A stretch of DNA of 64,000 nt from an uncultured Lachnospiraceae bacterium. GTDB taxonomy: Bacteria; Bacillota; Clostridia; Lachnospirales; Lachnospiraceae. The stretch's first letter is position 1. Every line of letters starts with the position of its first letter. Of the stretch, positions 33,347 through 41,355 are shown in pieces. The stretch lies in the NCBI GenBank assembly GCA_910579685.1, contig CAJTVN010000001.1, forward strand, positions 115,352-179,351, in the 5' to 3' direction. The notes under the pieces are model-generated. The model worked only from the letters and a program-made list of their open reading frames with translations. It made no database searches and had not been told where the DNA came from. Both the position numbers and the translations under genes were made by a program.

Positions 33347-33382
33347 GCATAACATCAGAGCCCGGAAGAAAGGATAAGGAAA

Positions 33383-36304
33383 ATGGAAAATCAGATTGTA
33401 AAGATGTCGGCCTATGAGATCGTGGAGAAAAGAACGATTTCCGATTTGAATTCAGAAGGCTATATTTTGAAGCATAAGAAGACGGGTGCGCGCATCACCC
33501 TGTTATTGAATGATGACGAAAACAAGGTGTTTTATATCGGTTTTCGCACACCGCCAAAGGACAGCACCGGAGTGGCGCACATACTGGAGCATTCGGTGCT
33601 GTGCGGCTCTAAGAATTATCCGGTGAAGGATCCCTTTGTGGAACTGGTGAAGGGTTCGCTCAATACCTTTTTAAACGCAATGACCTATCCGGATAAGACG
33701 GTTTACCCGGTGGCGAGCTGCAATGACAAGGATTTTAAGAATCTGGTAAACGTGTATATGGACGCCGTTTTTTATCCCAACATTTATAAGGAAGAGAAAA
33801 TTTTCCGCCAGGAGGGCTGGCACTACGAGCTGGAGGATGACAGGCTCACCATCAACGGCGTGGTTTACAATGAGATGAAGGGCGCTTTTTCCTCTCCGGA
33901 TGACGTGGTGGAGCGTGAGATCATGAATTCCCTTTATCCGGATACTACCTATGGGCTGGAGTCGGGAGGAGACCCGCAGGTGATCCCGGAGCTTACCTAT
34001 GAGGAGTTTCTTGCGTTCCACGCAAAGTATTACCATCCCTCCAACAGCTATATTTATCTGTATGGAAATATGGATCCCGTGGAGTATCTCACCTTTTTGG
34101 ACGAGAAATACCTGGCGGATTTCGATGCCCTTTCCATTGATTCGCAGATCAGGAGGCAGGAGCCTTTTGACGCACCGAGAGAGCTTGTTCGGGAATACTC
34201 CGTCATGGAAGATGATGAGGTGAAGGAGAACACCTATCTTTCCTATAATATTTCCATGGGAAGCAGTCTGGATAAAAAGCTGTATGCGGCCATGGACGTG
34301 CTGGACTATGTGCTCTGCTCCGCACCCGGGGCACCCATCAAACAGACGCTCATCGACAGGGGAATCGGCAAGGATGTTTACAGCACCATGGAGAACGGCG
34401 TTTACCAGCCCTATTTTGCCATCATTGCCAAGAATGCGGACGAGGGGCAGAGGGATGAATTTGTAAACACGGTGGAGAGCGAGCTTGGCAGGCTGGTCCG
34501 GGAGGGAATCGATAAGAAAGCGCTTGCGGCGGCGGTCAATTACTTTGAATTCCGTTACAGGGAAGGAGATTTCGGTTCCTATCCCAGGGGGCTTATGCTG
34601 GGACTGCAGGCTCTGGACAGCTGGCTCTATGACGACTGTGCGCCCTTTATGCATATAGAGGCAAACGAAACTTACCGGCAGCTGCGCAAGGAGATTGAAA
34701 CGGGCTATTACGAAGACCTGATCAACTCCCTGATGCTTCAGAATCCCCACAAGGCTGTTCTGGTGGTGAAGCCGGTTCCCGGCCTTACCGGAAAGAGGGA
34801 GGAAGCGCTTGCCCAAAAGCTTCAGGACTATAAGGACACCCTGAGCGGCGAAGAACTTGACAGGATCGTGGAGGATGCGAAAGCGCTGAGAGACTATCAG
34901 GAACGGCCAAATTCCAGGGAGGAGCTTGCCACGATACCGCTTCTGACCAGACAGGATATGAAAAAAGAGGCGGCGTCTTTTGTCAACGAGGAGAGGAAGG
35001 CGGGAGACGTCACGTTCCTTGTGCACGATATCTTTACCAACGGAATCGCTTATCTGAACCTTGTGTTTGATCTGGGAAAGGTGCCCGCACGGCTGTTCCC
35101 CTATGTGGGAATCCTGAAATCCGTGCTGCTGATGGTGGATACGGAAAACCACAGCTATGGGGATCTGTTTAACGAGGTAAACATTCACACCGGCGGTATC
35201 CGTTTCCTGGTAAACTCGTATATCAATGTAAATCAGTTGGATGAGTGCCGCGCCACTTTGGAGGTGCGGGCCAAGAGCCTTTATGAGAACAGAGATAAGG
35301 CCCTTGAGCTGATCCGGGAGATTATTCTCTCATCCAATTTCGATGATGAGAAACGTCTTCATGAGATTCTTGCGGAGGCGAGATCCCGAATGCAGGCCTC
35401 CATGGTGAGTGCGGGGCATCAGGTTGCGGCAATCCGGGCGCTTTCCTATTTTTCACCTTCGGCCGCCCTGTCGGCTCAGATCAGCGGAATTCCGCAGTAC
35501 AGGCTTCTGGAGGAACTTGACGATCATTTTGAGGAGAAGAAGGAGGAGCTTAAGAAAAATCTTAAGACCCTTGCGCAGTGCATTTTCAGAAAAGAGAACC
35601 TTCTGGTGGATTATACAGGAACCAAAGAAGGCAGGGAAGGCATGGAGGAACAGATTCAGAGACTTGGAGAAGTTTTGTATGCGGGGCCGGTAAGCGGATC
35701 GGGATTTGAGCCGGAGCTCTCCGTAAAGAACGAAGGGTTTATGACGGCAGGTCAGGTTCAGTATGTGTGCCGTGCCGGTAATTTTATCAAAAAGGGCCTC
35801 CCTTATACGGGAGCTCTCAAGGTATTGAAGGTCATGATGGGATACGATTATCTCTGGAATCAGGTCAGAGTGAAGGGCGGTGCTTACGGCTGTATGTGCA
35901 GTTTCTCCAGAAACGGGGACGGATACTTTGTCTCCTACCGGGATCCCAATCTGGAAAAAACCGTGGAGGTTTACGAACAGGCGGCTCTGTATATCCGGAA
36001 TTTTGATGCGGACGAGCGCACTGTGACACAGTTTATTATCGGCGCTGTCAGCGAGCTGGATACGCCGATGACTCCTTATTCGAAAGGGGTTTATTCTCTT
36101 GGGTGTTATATGACGCATATTACCATGGAACAGCTCCAGAGGGAGAGGGACGAACTGCTTGCCACCACGGACGAGACGCTCAAAGGCCTTTCCCGCTATG
36201 TGGAAGCCTTTATGAGCGAAGAATGCCTCTGCGTGGTGGGAAACGGAGAGAAGATCAGGGAAAGCGAAAAAATCTTTGGAAGAGTGGAACAGCTTTTCCA
36301 CTGA
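33383..36304 (+). CDS. M16C zinc metallopeptidase (presequence protease type)
   Basis: This 973-residue insulinase-family enzyme has the inverted zinc motif HILEH (His66, Glu69, His70) followed by SVLCGSKNYPVKDPF, a signature of the M16C subfamily. It contains two homologous halves, with the second lacking the motif. It is cytoplasmic (no signal peptide) and probably degrades short peptides. The region with HSYGDLFNEVNIHTGG starts the second half. GGATAAGGAAA precedes the ATG. A weak promoter sits 40 bases upstream. The enzyme stands alone. Confidence 0.92.
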   Translation: MENQIVKMSAYEIVEKRTISDLNSEGYILKHKKTGARITLLLNDDENKVFYIGFRTPPKDSTGVAHILEHSVLCGSKNYPVKDPFVELVKGSLNTFLNAMTYPDKTVYPVASCNDKDFKNLVNVYMDAVFYPNIYKEEKIFRQEGWHYELEDDRLTINGVVYNEMKGAFSSPDDVVEREIMNSLYPDTTYGLESGGDPQVIPELTYEEFLAFHAKYYHPSNSYIYLYGNMDPVEYLTFLDEKYLADFDALSIDSQIRRQEPFDAPRELVREYSVMEDDEVKENTYLSYNISMGSSLDKKLYAAMDVLDYVLCSAPGAPIKQTLIDRGIGKDVYSTMENGVYQPYFAIIAKNADEGQRDEFVNTVESELGRLVREGIDKKALAAAVNYFEFRYREGDFGSYPRGLMLGLQALDSWLYDDCAPFMHIEANETYRQLRKEIETGYYEDLINSLMLQNPHKAVLVVKPVPGLTGKREEALAQKLQDYKDTLSGEELDRIVEDAKALRDYQERPNSREELATIPLLTRQDMKKEAASFVNEERKAGDVTFLVHDIFTNGIAYLNLVFDLGKVPARLFPYVGILKSVLLMVDTENHSYGDLFNEVNIHTGGIRFLVNSYINVNQLDECRATLEVRAKSLYENRDKALELIREIILSSNFDDEKRLHEILAEARSRMQASMVSAGHQVAAIRALSYFSPSAALSAQISGIPQYRLLEELDDHFEEKKEELKKNLKTLAQCIFRKENLLVDYTGTKEGREGMEEQIQRLGEVLYAGPVSGSGFEPELSVKNEGFMTAGQVQYVCRAGNFIKKGLPYTGALKVLKVMMGYDYLWNQVRVKGGAYGCMCSFSRNGDGYFVSYRDPNLEKTVEVYEQAALYIRNFDADERTVTQFIIGAVSELDTPMTPYSKGVYSLGCYMTHITMEQLQRERDELLATTDETLKGLSRYVEAFMSEECLCVVGNGEKIRESEKIFGRVEQLFH

Positions 36305-36429
36305 AAGAAAGGCGGTGGAAAATAAATAATCAGAAAAGATCATATTATTCCATAAAAAAAGGCGTCTCTGGACGTATCCCTGACAGAGAATGAATAATCG
36401 CTATCAAGGAATCAGGGAGGGAAAGGCTT

Positions 36430-37464
36430 ATGAAAAACAGAAAAAACAAACACATCGGGTTAGGTTCCATTTTGGCTGCGGCGCTGCTCATGGCAGGCTG
36501 CGGCGCTGCGCAAAGCGGTGCGTCTTACAAGAGCGCAACGATGGAGGCGGCTGCGGAAGACATGGCTGCAGACACCGGCGCTTACAACAACAGTGACATT
36601 TACATGAGCGAGGCTGCCGAAATGGCGGAGGAAGCGCCGGCGGAAGGCGGCGGAGCCCAGACGCCCAGGGTGCAGGAAAGCGACAGAAAGCTGATCCGGA
36701 ACGTGACTCTCAATGTGGAGACGGAAACCTTTGACGAGCTGATGCGGACCATAGTGGAAAAGACGGACAGCTTCGGGGGGTATGTGGAGGAGAGTAATTC
36801 CTACAACGGCAGCCGCTATTACGGTGGAGGAACCCGAAATGCCAGTCTTACGCTGCGGATTCCCGCACAGAAGCTGGATGAATTCCTGGGTACGGTGTCG
36901 GAAATCTCCAATGTGGTCAACCAGAGCGAGAGCGTGACGGACGTGACCCTGCAGTATGTGGATATGGAAAGCCACAAGCAGGCGCTTGTGACGGAGCAGA
37001 AAAGGCTTCTGGAGCTTTTGGAACAGGCGGAGAGCGTGGAGGATATTATCACCATAGAAAGCCGTCTTTCCGACGTGCGCTACCAGATCGAGAGCATGGA
37101 GGCCCAGCTGCGTACCATGGACAATCAGGTTTCCTACAGCACCGTATACCTGTACATAGACGAGGTGGCAAGGCTTACTCCGGTCAAGGAGCAGACCGCT
37201 TTTGAGAAAATCCGGACGGGATTCGTGGGAAGCCTCTATGACATAGGCGAGGGATCGAAAAACCTGTTGATCGGTTTTGTCATCAATCTGCCTTATTTTG
37301 TTCTCTGGGCCGTCATAATCGGGATCGGCGTACTGCTTTATAAATTCGTCCTTAAGCCGGCAATCAGAAAGAGAACAGAAAAAAGAGAACAGAAAAAAGA
37401 CGAGAAAACTGCGGATAATGCGGTGAACAAAACAGTGGAAAAAAAGGAAAAGAAGAATGAATGA
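36430..37464 (+). CDS. DUF4349 family lipoprotein
   Basis: The 344-residue protein has a lipoprotein signal (LLMAGC lipobox, Cys near residue 24). A glutamate/alanine-rich linker and the DUF4349 domain follow (VRKLIRNVTLNVETETFDEL-like region and a coiled coil near residues 180-240). One C-terminal membrane segment (about 285-310) is followed by a highly basic tail. It is anchored at both ends, with the middle outside the cell. Function unknown. Its stop overlaps the start of era by 8 bases, which couples the two genes. Confidence 0.83.
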   Translation: MKNRKNKHIGLGSILAAALLMAGCGAAQSGASYKSATMEAAAEDMAADTGAYNNSDIYMSEAAEMAEEAPAEGGGAQTPRVQESDRKLIRNVTLNVETETFDELMRTIVEKTDSFGGYVEESNSYNGSRYYGGGTRNASLTLRIPAQKLDEFLGTVSEISNVVNQSESVTDVTLQYVDMESHKQALVTEQKRLLELLEQAESVEDIITIESRLSDVRYQIESMEAQLRTMDNQVSYSTVYLYIDEVARLTPVKEQTAFEKIRTGFVGSLYDIGEGSKNLLIGFVINLPYFVLWAVIIGIGVLLYKFVLKPAIRKRTEKREQKKDEKTADNAVNKTVEKKEKKNE

Positions 37465-38359
37465 TCAATTTAAATCCGGTTTTGCGACATTGATCGGAAG
37501 GCCGAACGTGGGAAAATCCACATTAATGAACCGGCTGATCGGGCAGAAGATCGCGATTACATCCAGCAAGCCCCAGACCACGCGCAACCGAATACAGACC
37601 GTCTATACCGCCAAGGAAGGGCAGATCGTCTTTGTGGATACCCCGGGTATCCACAAGGCGAAGAACCGGCTGGGGGATTACATGGTGAATGTGGCGGAGC
37701 ACACCCTGCGGGAGGTGGACGTAATTCTGTGGCTGGTGGAGCCCTCTGATTTTATCGGAGCGGGTGAGAGGCATATCCTTGAGAAGCTTTCTAAAGTGGA
37801 TACGCCGGTAATCCTTGTGATCAACAAGATCGATACGGTGAAAAAAACGGAGCTGCTCCATTTTATTGATACCTACAGGAAGGAGCGGGACTTTGAAGAG
37901 ATTGTTCCCGTCTCCGCACTGAAAGGAGACAATACCAAGGAGCTGATCGATTGTATTATGAAGTATCTTCCCTATGGCCCCGCTTTTTTTGACGTGGATA
38001 CAATCACGGACCAGCCCCAGCGCCAGATCGCGGCGGAAATGATACGGGAAAAGGCCCTTCGCTGCCTGGAAGAGGAAATTCCCCATGGAATCGCCGTCAC
38101 TATAGAAAAGATGAAACGGCGGGGGGATCTCACGGATATTGAAGCAACCATTATCTGTGAAAAGGATTCCCACAAGGGGATTATCATCGGCAGGCAGGGA
38201 GCCATGCTGAAAAAAATCGGCACCCAGGCCAGAAAGGATATTGAGGCCATGCTGGATGGCAGGGTGAATCTGCAGCTCTGGGTTAAGGTCAAAAAGGACT
38301 GGAGAGACAGTGAGTTCCTGCTCAAAAATTTCGGCTACAATCAGAAGGAGTACGAATAG
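37457..38359 (+). CDS. era: GTPase Era
   Basis: Era is a GTPase that helps mature the 30S ribosome and 16S rRNA. The 300-residue protein has G1 GRPNVGKS, G3 DTPG and G4 NKID in the first ~170 residues, and a KH RNA-binding domain in the rest (GIIIGRQGAMLKKIG). The length is normal. The ATG overlaps the end of the DUF4349 lipoprotein gene by 8 bases. yqzL and recO follow, a conserved order in Firmicutes. Confidence 0.97.
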   Translation: MNDQFKSGFATLIGRPNVGKSTLMNRLIGQKIAITSSKPQTTRNRIQTVYTAKEGQIVFVDTPGIHKAKNRLGDYMVNVAEHTLREVDVILWLVEPSDFIGAGERHILEKLSKVDTPVILVINKIDTVKKTELLHFIDTYRKERDFEEIVPVSALKGDNTKELIDCIMKYLPYGPAFFDVDTITDQPQRQIAAEMIREKALRCLEEEIPHGIAVTIEKMKRRGDLTDIEATIICEKDSHKGIIIGRQGAMLKKIGTQARKDIEAMLDGRVNLQLWVKVKKDWRDSEFLLKNFGYNQKEYE

Positions 38360-38415
38360 AAAAAAGAAAAAAGTAAACCCTAATAGCATATCTCATTTTT
38401 GTTAGGGGGCACAAG

Positions 38416-38592
38416 ATGAAGGAACCAAATTACTGGCAGCAGTTTTTAAATACCGGAAGGGTGGACGACTACCTGTCCTACCTGGTTCACAGGCAGAGCG
38501 GCAGGCAGGAGAGAGAGGGAGAAAGTCCAAATGCAGGAAATTTTCACGGTTACAGGGATGATATTGAAGGCGGAACCTTTCGGGGAATATGA
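38416..38592 (+). CDS. yqzL: YqzL-like small protein
   Basis: This 58-residue open frame lies between era and recO and overlaps the start of recO by 62 bases in another frame. It begins MKEPNYWQQFLNTGRVDDYL, which fits the YqzL pattern of a tryptophan, a TG and a DxYLxY motif. In Bacillus subtilis yqzL occupies the same position. The function is unknown. GTTAGGGGGC lies 5 bases upstream of the ATG. The C-terminal 30 residues are poorly ordered and driven by the recO frame. Confidence 0.68.
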   Translation: MKEPNYWQQFLNTGRVDDYLSYLVHRQSGRQEREGESPNAGNFHGYRDDIEGGTFRGI

Positions 38593-39232
38593 CAGGAGAG
38601 TCGTGATACTTACAAGGGAGCGGGGAAAGATAGCAGCCTTTGCCAAGGGGGCAAGGAAACAGGGAAGCAGGCTGCTTGCTTCAACCAATCCCTTTTGCTT
38701 TGGGGAATTTAAGCTGTTTGAGGGAAGAACCTCGTACAGTATTTCGGAAGCTTCCATCAGCAATTATTTTGAACCGCTGAGAGAGGATTTTGAGGGTGCC
38801 TGCTACGGCATGTATTTTCTGGAGATGATGGATTATTACACCAGGGAGAACAGCGATGAAAAAAACATGTTAAGGCTCCTGTATCAATCCCTTCGGGCGC
38901 TGTGCCACGGCGGGATCACAAACGAGCTGGTGCAGTACATATTTGAGATTAAGGCTCTTGTCTTTAACGGAGAATATCCGGGGCCTTTACAGGGGACGGA
39001 ATTTCTGGAATCCACGCTGTATACGCTTTCCTATATCGTCAATACGCCTGTGGAAAAGCTCTATACCTTTGTCGTGACAAAAGATGTTCTTGCAGAGCTT
39101 GAAAAGATCGCAGAGGAATACCGCAGAAGATTTATCGACAGAAAGTTTAAAAGCCTGGAAATCCTCAGGGAAGCCAAAGCCGTCATGGAAGCCAAATCCG
39201 GCATGAATGGCAAAGCCGAAATTCCATATTGA
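38531..39232 (+). CDS. recO: DNA repair protein RecO
   Basis: RecO loads RecA on single-stranded DNA covered by SSB, with RecF and RecR. The 233-residue protein begins with an OB fold (VTGMILKAEPFGEYDRRVVI; LTRERGKIAAFAKGARK) and continues with a helical domain. The ATG lies inside the YqzL frame after GAGAGGGAG. Its zinc-binding cysteines (typical CxxC...CxxC in many RecO) are not evident, as in some Firmicutes. The C-terminal residues look slightly different from the longer family members. Confidence 0.9.
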   Translation: MQEIFTVTGMILKAEPFGEYDRRVVILTRERGKIAAFAKGARKQGSRLLASTNPFCFGEFKLFEGRTSYSISEASISNYFEPLREDFEGACYGMYFLEMMDYYTRENSDEKNMLRLLYQSLRALCHGGITNELVQYIFEIKALVFNGEYPGPLQGTEFLESTLYTLSYIVNTPVEKLYTFVVTKDVLAELEKIAEEYRRRFIDRKFKSLEILREAKAVMEAKSGMNGKAEIPY

Positions 39233-39257
39233 AAAACGCAAATAAGTCATATATAAT
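39229..39257 (+). promoter_or_regulatory. Promoter of the lipoprotein-glyS-alaS genes
   Basis: TTGAAA (39229-39234), overlapping the recO stop, and TATAAT (39252-39257) have a 17-base spacer. The lipoprotein start is 48 bases downstream. Confidence 0.65.
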
Positions 39258-39304
39258 GGATGGGTAAAAATGCAGGCTTGATTATGCGGAAAGAAGGAGA
39301 GTAC

Positions 39305-39928
39305 ATGGTATCTGGCAGTTTTTTTCCCCGCTTAAACGGTACGAGAAAGGCGGTGGCGGTTTTGCTCGCCGCAGGAATGATTTTCACCGGCTGTGCGGGC
39401 GGCGGAAATGAGGAGGAGAGTGCGGTTGCGCTTCAGAAGGATGGAAAGGTGAAAGCCCTGATCGTGGAAAGCTTTGACAAAGCCAATTACGACAAGGACG
39501 AACTGCAGCAGAGGATACTCCGGGAAGCGTCCGATTATAATGCGCAATCGGGTCAGACGGCGATTTCCGTGGAGAAGGTTGCGGTATCCGAAGGAAAAGT
39601 CAGGGTGGAAATGACTTACGAGGATGCGGCGGCATACGCTTCTTTTAACGGCGGTACCTTTTTCATCGGTTCCGTGCAGAAGGCCGGGGAGGACGGCTAT
39701 GACCTGAACAGGGTGCTTTCCTCCGTGAAGGATGATCTGGAGACGGTGGGAAAATCCGATATTGCGAACATGACGGATATGCGGCTTTTGATCACGGACA
39801 TGAGAGAGCCTGTGACCCTGAACGGAAAGGCGGCCTATATAAGCGCCAATGTCACTGTGGACAAGAAAGGAAAGACGGTTTTCTTCAATGAGGATTCGGA
39901 GGAGCTGGCTTATATATTATTTAAATAA
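39305..39928 (+). CDS. Putative lipoprotein of unknown function
   Basis: The 207-residue protein has a positively charged N-terminus and a hydrophobic stretch ending in the lipobox FTGC. The rest is a mixed alpha/beta domain with a possible repeat of charged residues (ALIVESFDKANYDKDELQQR). I recognise no family. The ATG at 39305 has AGAAGGAGAG upstream. The glyS start lies 22 bases after its stop, so it may be co-transcribed with glyS and alaS. Confidence 0.72.
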   Translation: MVSGSFFPRLNGTRKAVAVLLAAGMIFTGCAGGGNEEESAVALQKDGKVKALIVESFDKANYDKDELQQRILREASDYNAQSGQTAISVEKVAVSEGKVRVEMTYEDAAAYASFNGGTFFIGSVQKAGEDGYDLNRVLSSVKDDLETVGKSDIANMTDMRLLITDMREPVTLNGKAAYISANVTVDKKGKTVFFNEDSEELAYILFK

Positions 39929-39950
39929 CAGGATGAAAGGTATGAGGATT

Positions 39951-41339
39951 ATGGAAAAAACAATGGAAAAAATCGTTGCCCTGGCAAAAGCGAGAGGCTT
40001 TGTCTATCCCGGTTCCGAGATTTACGGCGGGCTGGCGAACACCTGGGACTACGGAAATCTGGGAGTGGAACTGAAAAACAATGTAAAGAAGGCCTGGTGG
40101 CAGAAGTTCATTATGGAAAATCCCTACAATGTGGGCGTGGACTGTGCGATCCTTATGAATCCCCAGACATGGGTGGCGTCCGGGCATCTTGGCGGTTTTT
40201 CCGATCCCCTGATGGACTGTAAGGAATGCCATGAGCGTTTCCGGGCAGACAAGATTATTGAAGACTATGCGGCACAGAAGCAGATCGGGCTGGACGGATC
40301 CATTGACGGCTGGTCCCAGGAGAAGATGAAGGCGTTCATAGAGGACAACCACGTGCCCTGCCCTTCCTGCGGCAAACATAATTTTACCGATATCCGTCAG
40401 TTTAATCTGATGTTCAAGACCTTCCAGGGCGTTACGGAGGATGCCAAGAATACGGTTTACCTGCGTCCTGAGACGGCTCAGGGAATTTTCGTGAATTTCA
40501 AGAATGTGCAGAGAACCTCCCGCAAGAAGATTCCCTTCGGAATCGGCCAGATCGGAAAATCCTTCCGCAACGAGATCACTCCCGGAAACTTTACCTTCCG
40601 TACCAGAGAGTTTGAACAGATGGAGCTGGAATTTTTCTGCGAGCCTGACACGGATCTGGAATGGTTCGCTTACTGGAAGCAGTTCTGTATTGACTGGCTG
40701 AAAGCTCTGGGAATGAAAGATGAGGAAATGCGGGTGCGCGACCATGAGAAGGAGGAGCTGTCCTTCTATTCCAAGGCCACCACGGATATTGAATTCCTCT
40801 TCCCCTTTGGATGGGGCGAGCTGTGGGGCATTGCGGACCGGACGGATTATGACCTGACCCAGCATCAGAATACTTCCAGCCAGGATCTTACTTATTTTGA
40901 CGATCAGAAAAACTGGAGATATGTCCCTTATGTGATCGAGCCTTCCCTGGGAGCGGACCGTGTGGTTTTGGCCTTCCTGTGTGCGGCTTACGACGAGGAA
41001 GAGATCGGGGAGGGGGACGTGCGTACCGTGCTTCATTTCCATCCCGCCCTGGCCCCGGTAAAAATCGGCGTGCTTCCCTTATCCAAGAAGCTCAATGAGG
41101 GTGCGGAAAAGATTTTCACGCAGCTGTCAAAGAAATATAACTGTGAGTTTGACGACAGGGGAAACATCGGAAAGAGATACCGCCGCCAGGACGAGATCGG
41201 AACGCCGTTCTGCGTCACCTATGATTTTGATTCCGAGACAGACGGCTGCGTGACTGTGCGCTTTAGGGATTCCATGGAGCAGGAGCGTGTGGCGATTGAT
41301 CAGCTGGATGCTTATTTTGCAGATAAATTCACTTTTTAA
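39951..41339 (+). CDS. glyS: Glycyl-tRNA synthetase (alpha2 type)
   Basis: This 462-residue class II enzyme is the single-chain, homodimeric form found in many Gram-positives, archaea and eukaryotes, rather than the alpha2beta2 form. It shows motif 2 (GNFTFRTREFEQMELEFF) and motif 3 (GADRVVLAFLCAAYDEE), and the C-terminal anticodon-binding domain. The ATG at 39951 is the best of three nearby, with a GGATGAAAGG and GAGG site. alaS starts 17 bases after the stop. No T-box leader is visible. Confidence 0.95.
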   Translation: MEKTMEKIVALAKARGFVYPGSEIYGGLANTWDYGNLGVELKNNVKKAWWQKFIMENPYNVGVDCAILMNPQTWVASGHLGGFSDPLMDCKECHERFRADKIIEDYAAQKQIGLDGSIDGWSQEKMKAFIEDNHVPCPSCGKHNFTDIRQFNLMFKTFQGVTEDAKNTVYLRPETAQGIFVNFKNVQRTSRKKIPFGIGQIGKSFRNEITPGNFTFRTREFEQMELEFFCEPDTDLEWFAYWKQFCIDWLKALGMKDEEMRVRDHEKEELSFYSKATTDIEFLFPFGWGELWGIADRTDYDLTQHQNTSSQDLTYFDDQKNWRYVPYVIEPSLGADRVVLAFLCAAYDEEEIGEGDVRTVLHFHPALAPVKIGVLPLSKKLNEGAEKIFTQLSKKYNCEFDDRGNIGKRYRRQDEIGTPFCVTYDFDSETDGCVTVRFRDSMEQERVAIDQLDAYFADKFTF

Positions 41340-41355
41340 GAGCGAGGTTTGACAA

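Noticed and set aside
33671..35188. A 505-codon open frame on the minus strand inside the M16C peptidase gene
   Set aside because: The peptidase frame is clearly the coding one; the antisense frame only mirrors its codon bias and has no ribosome site or recognisable motif.
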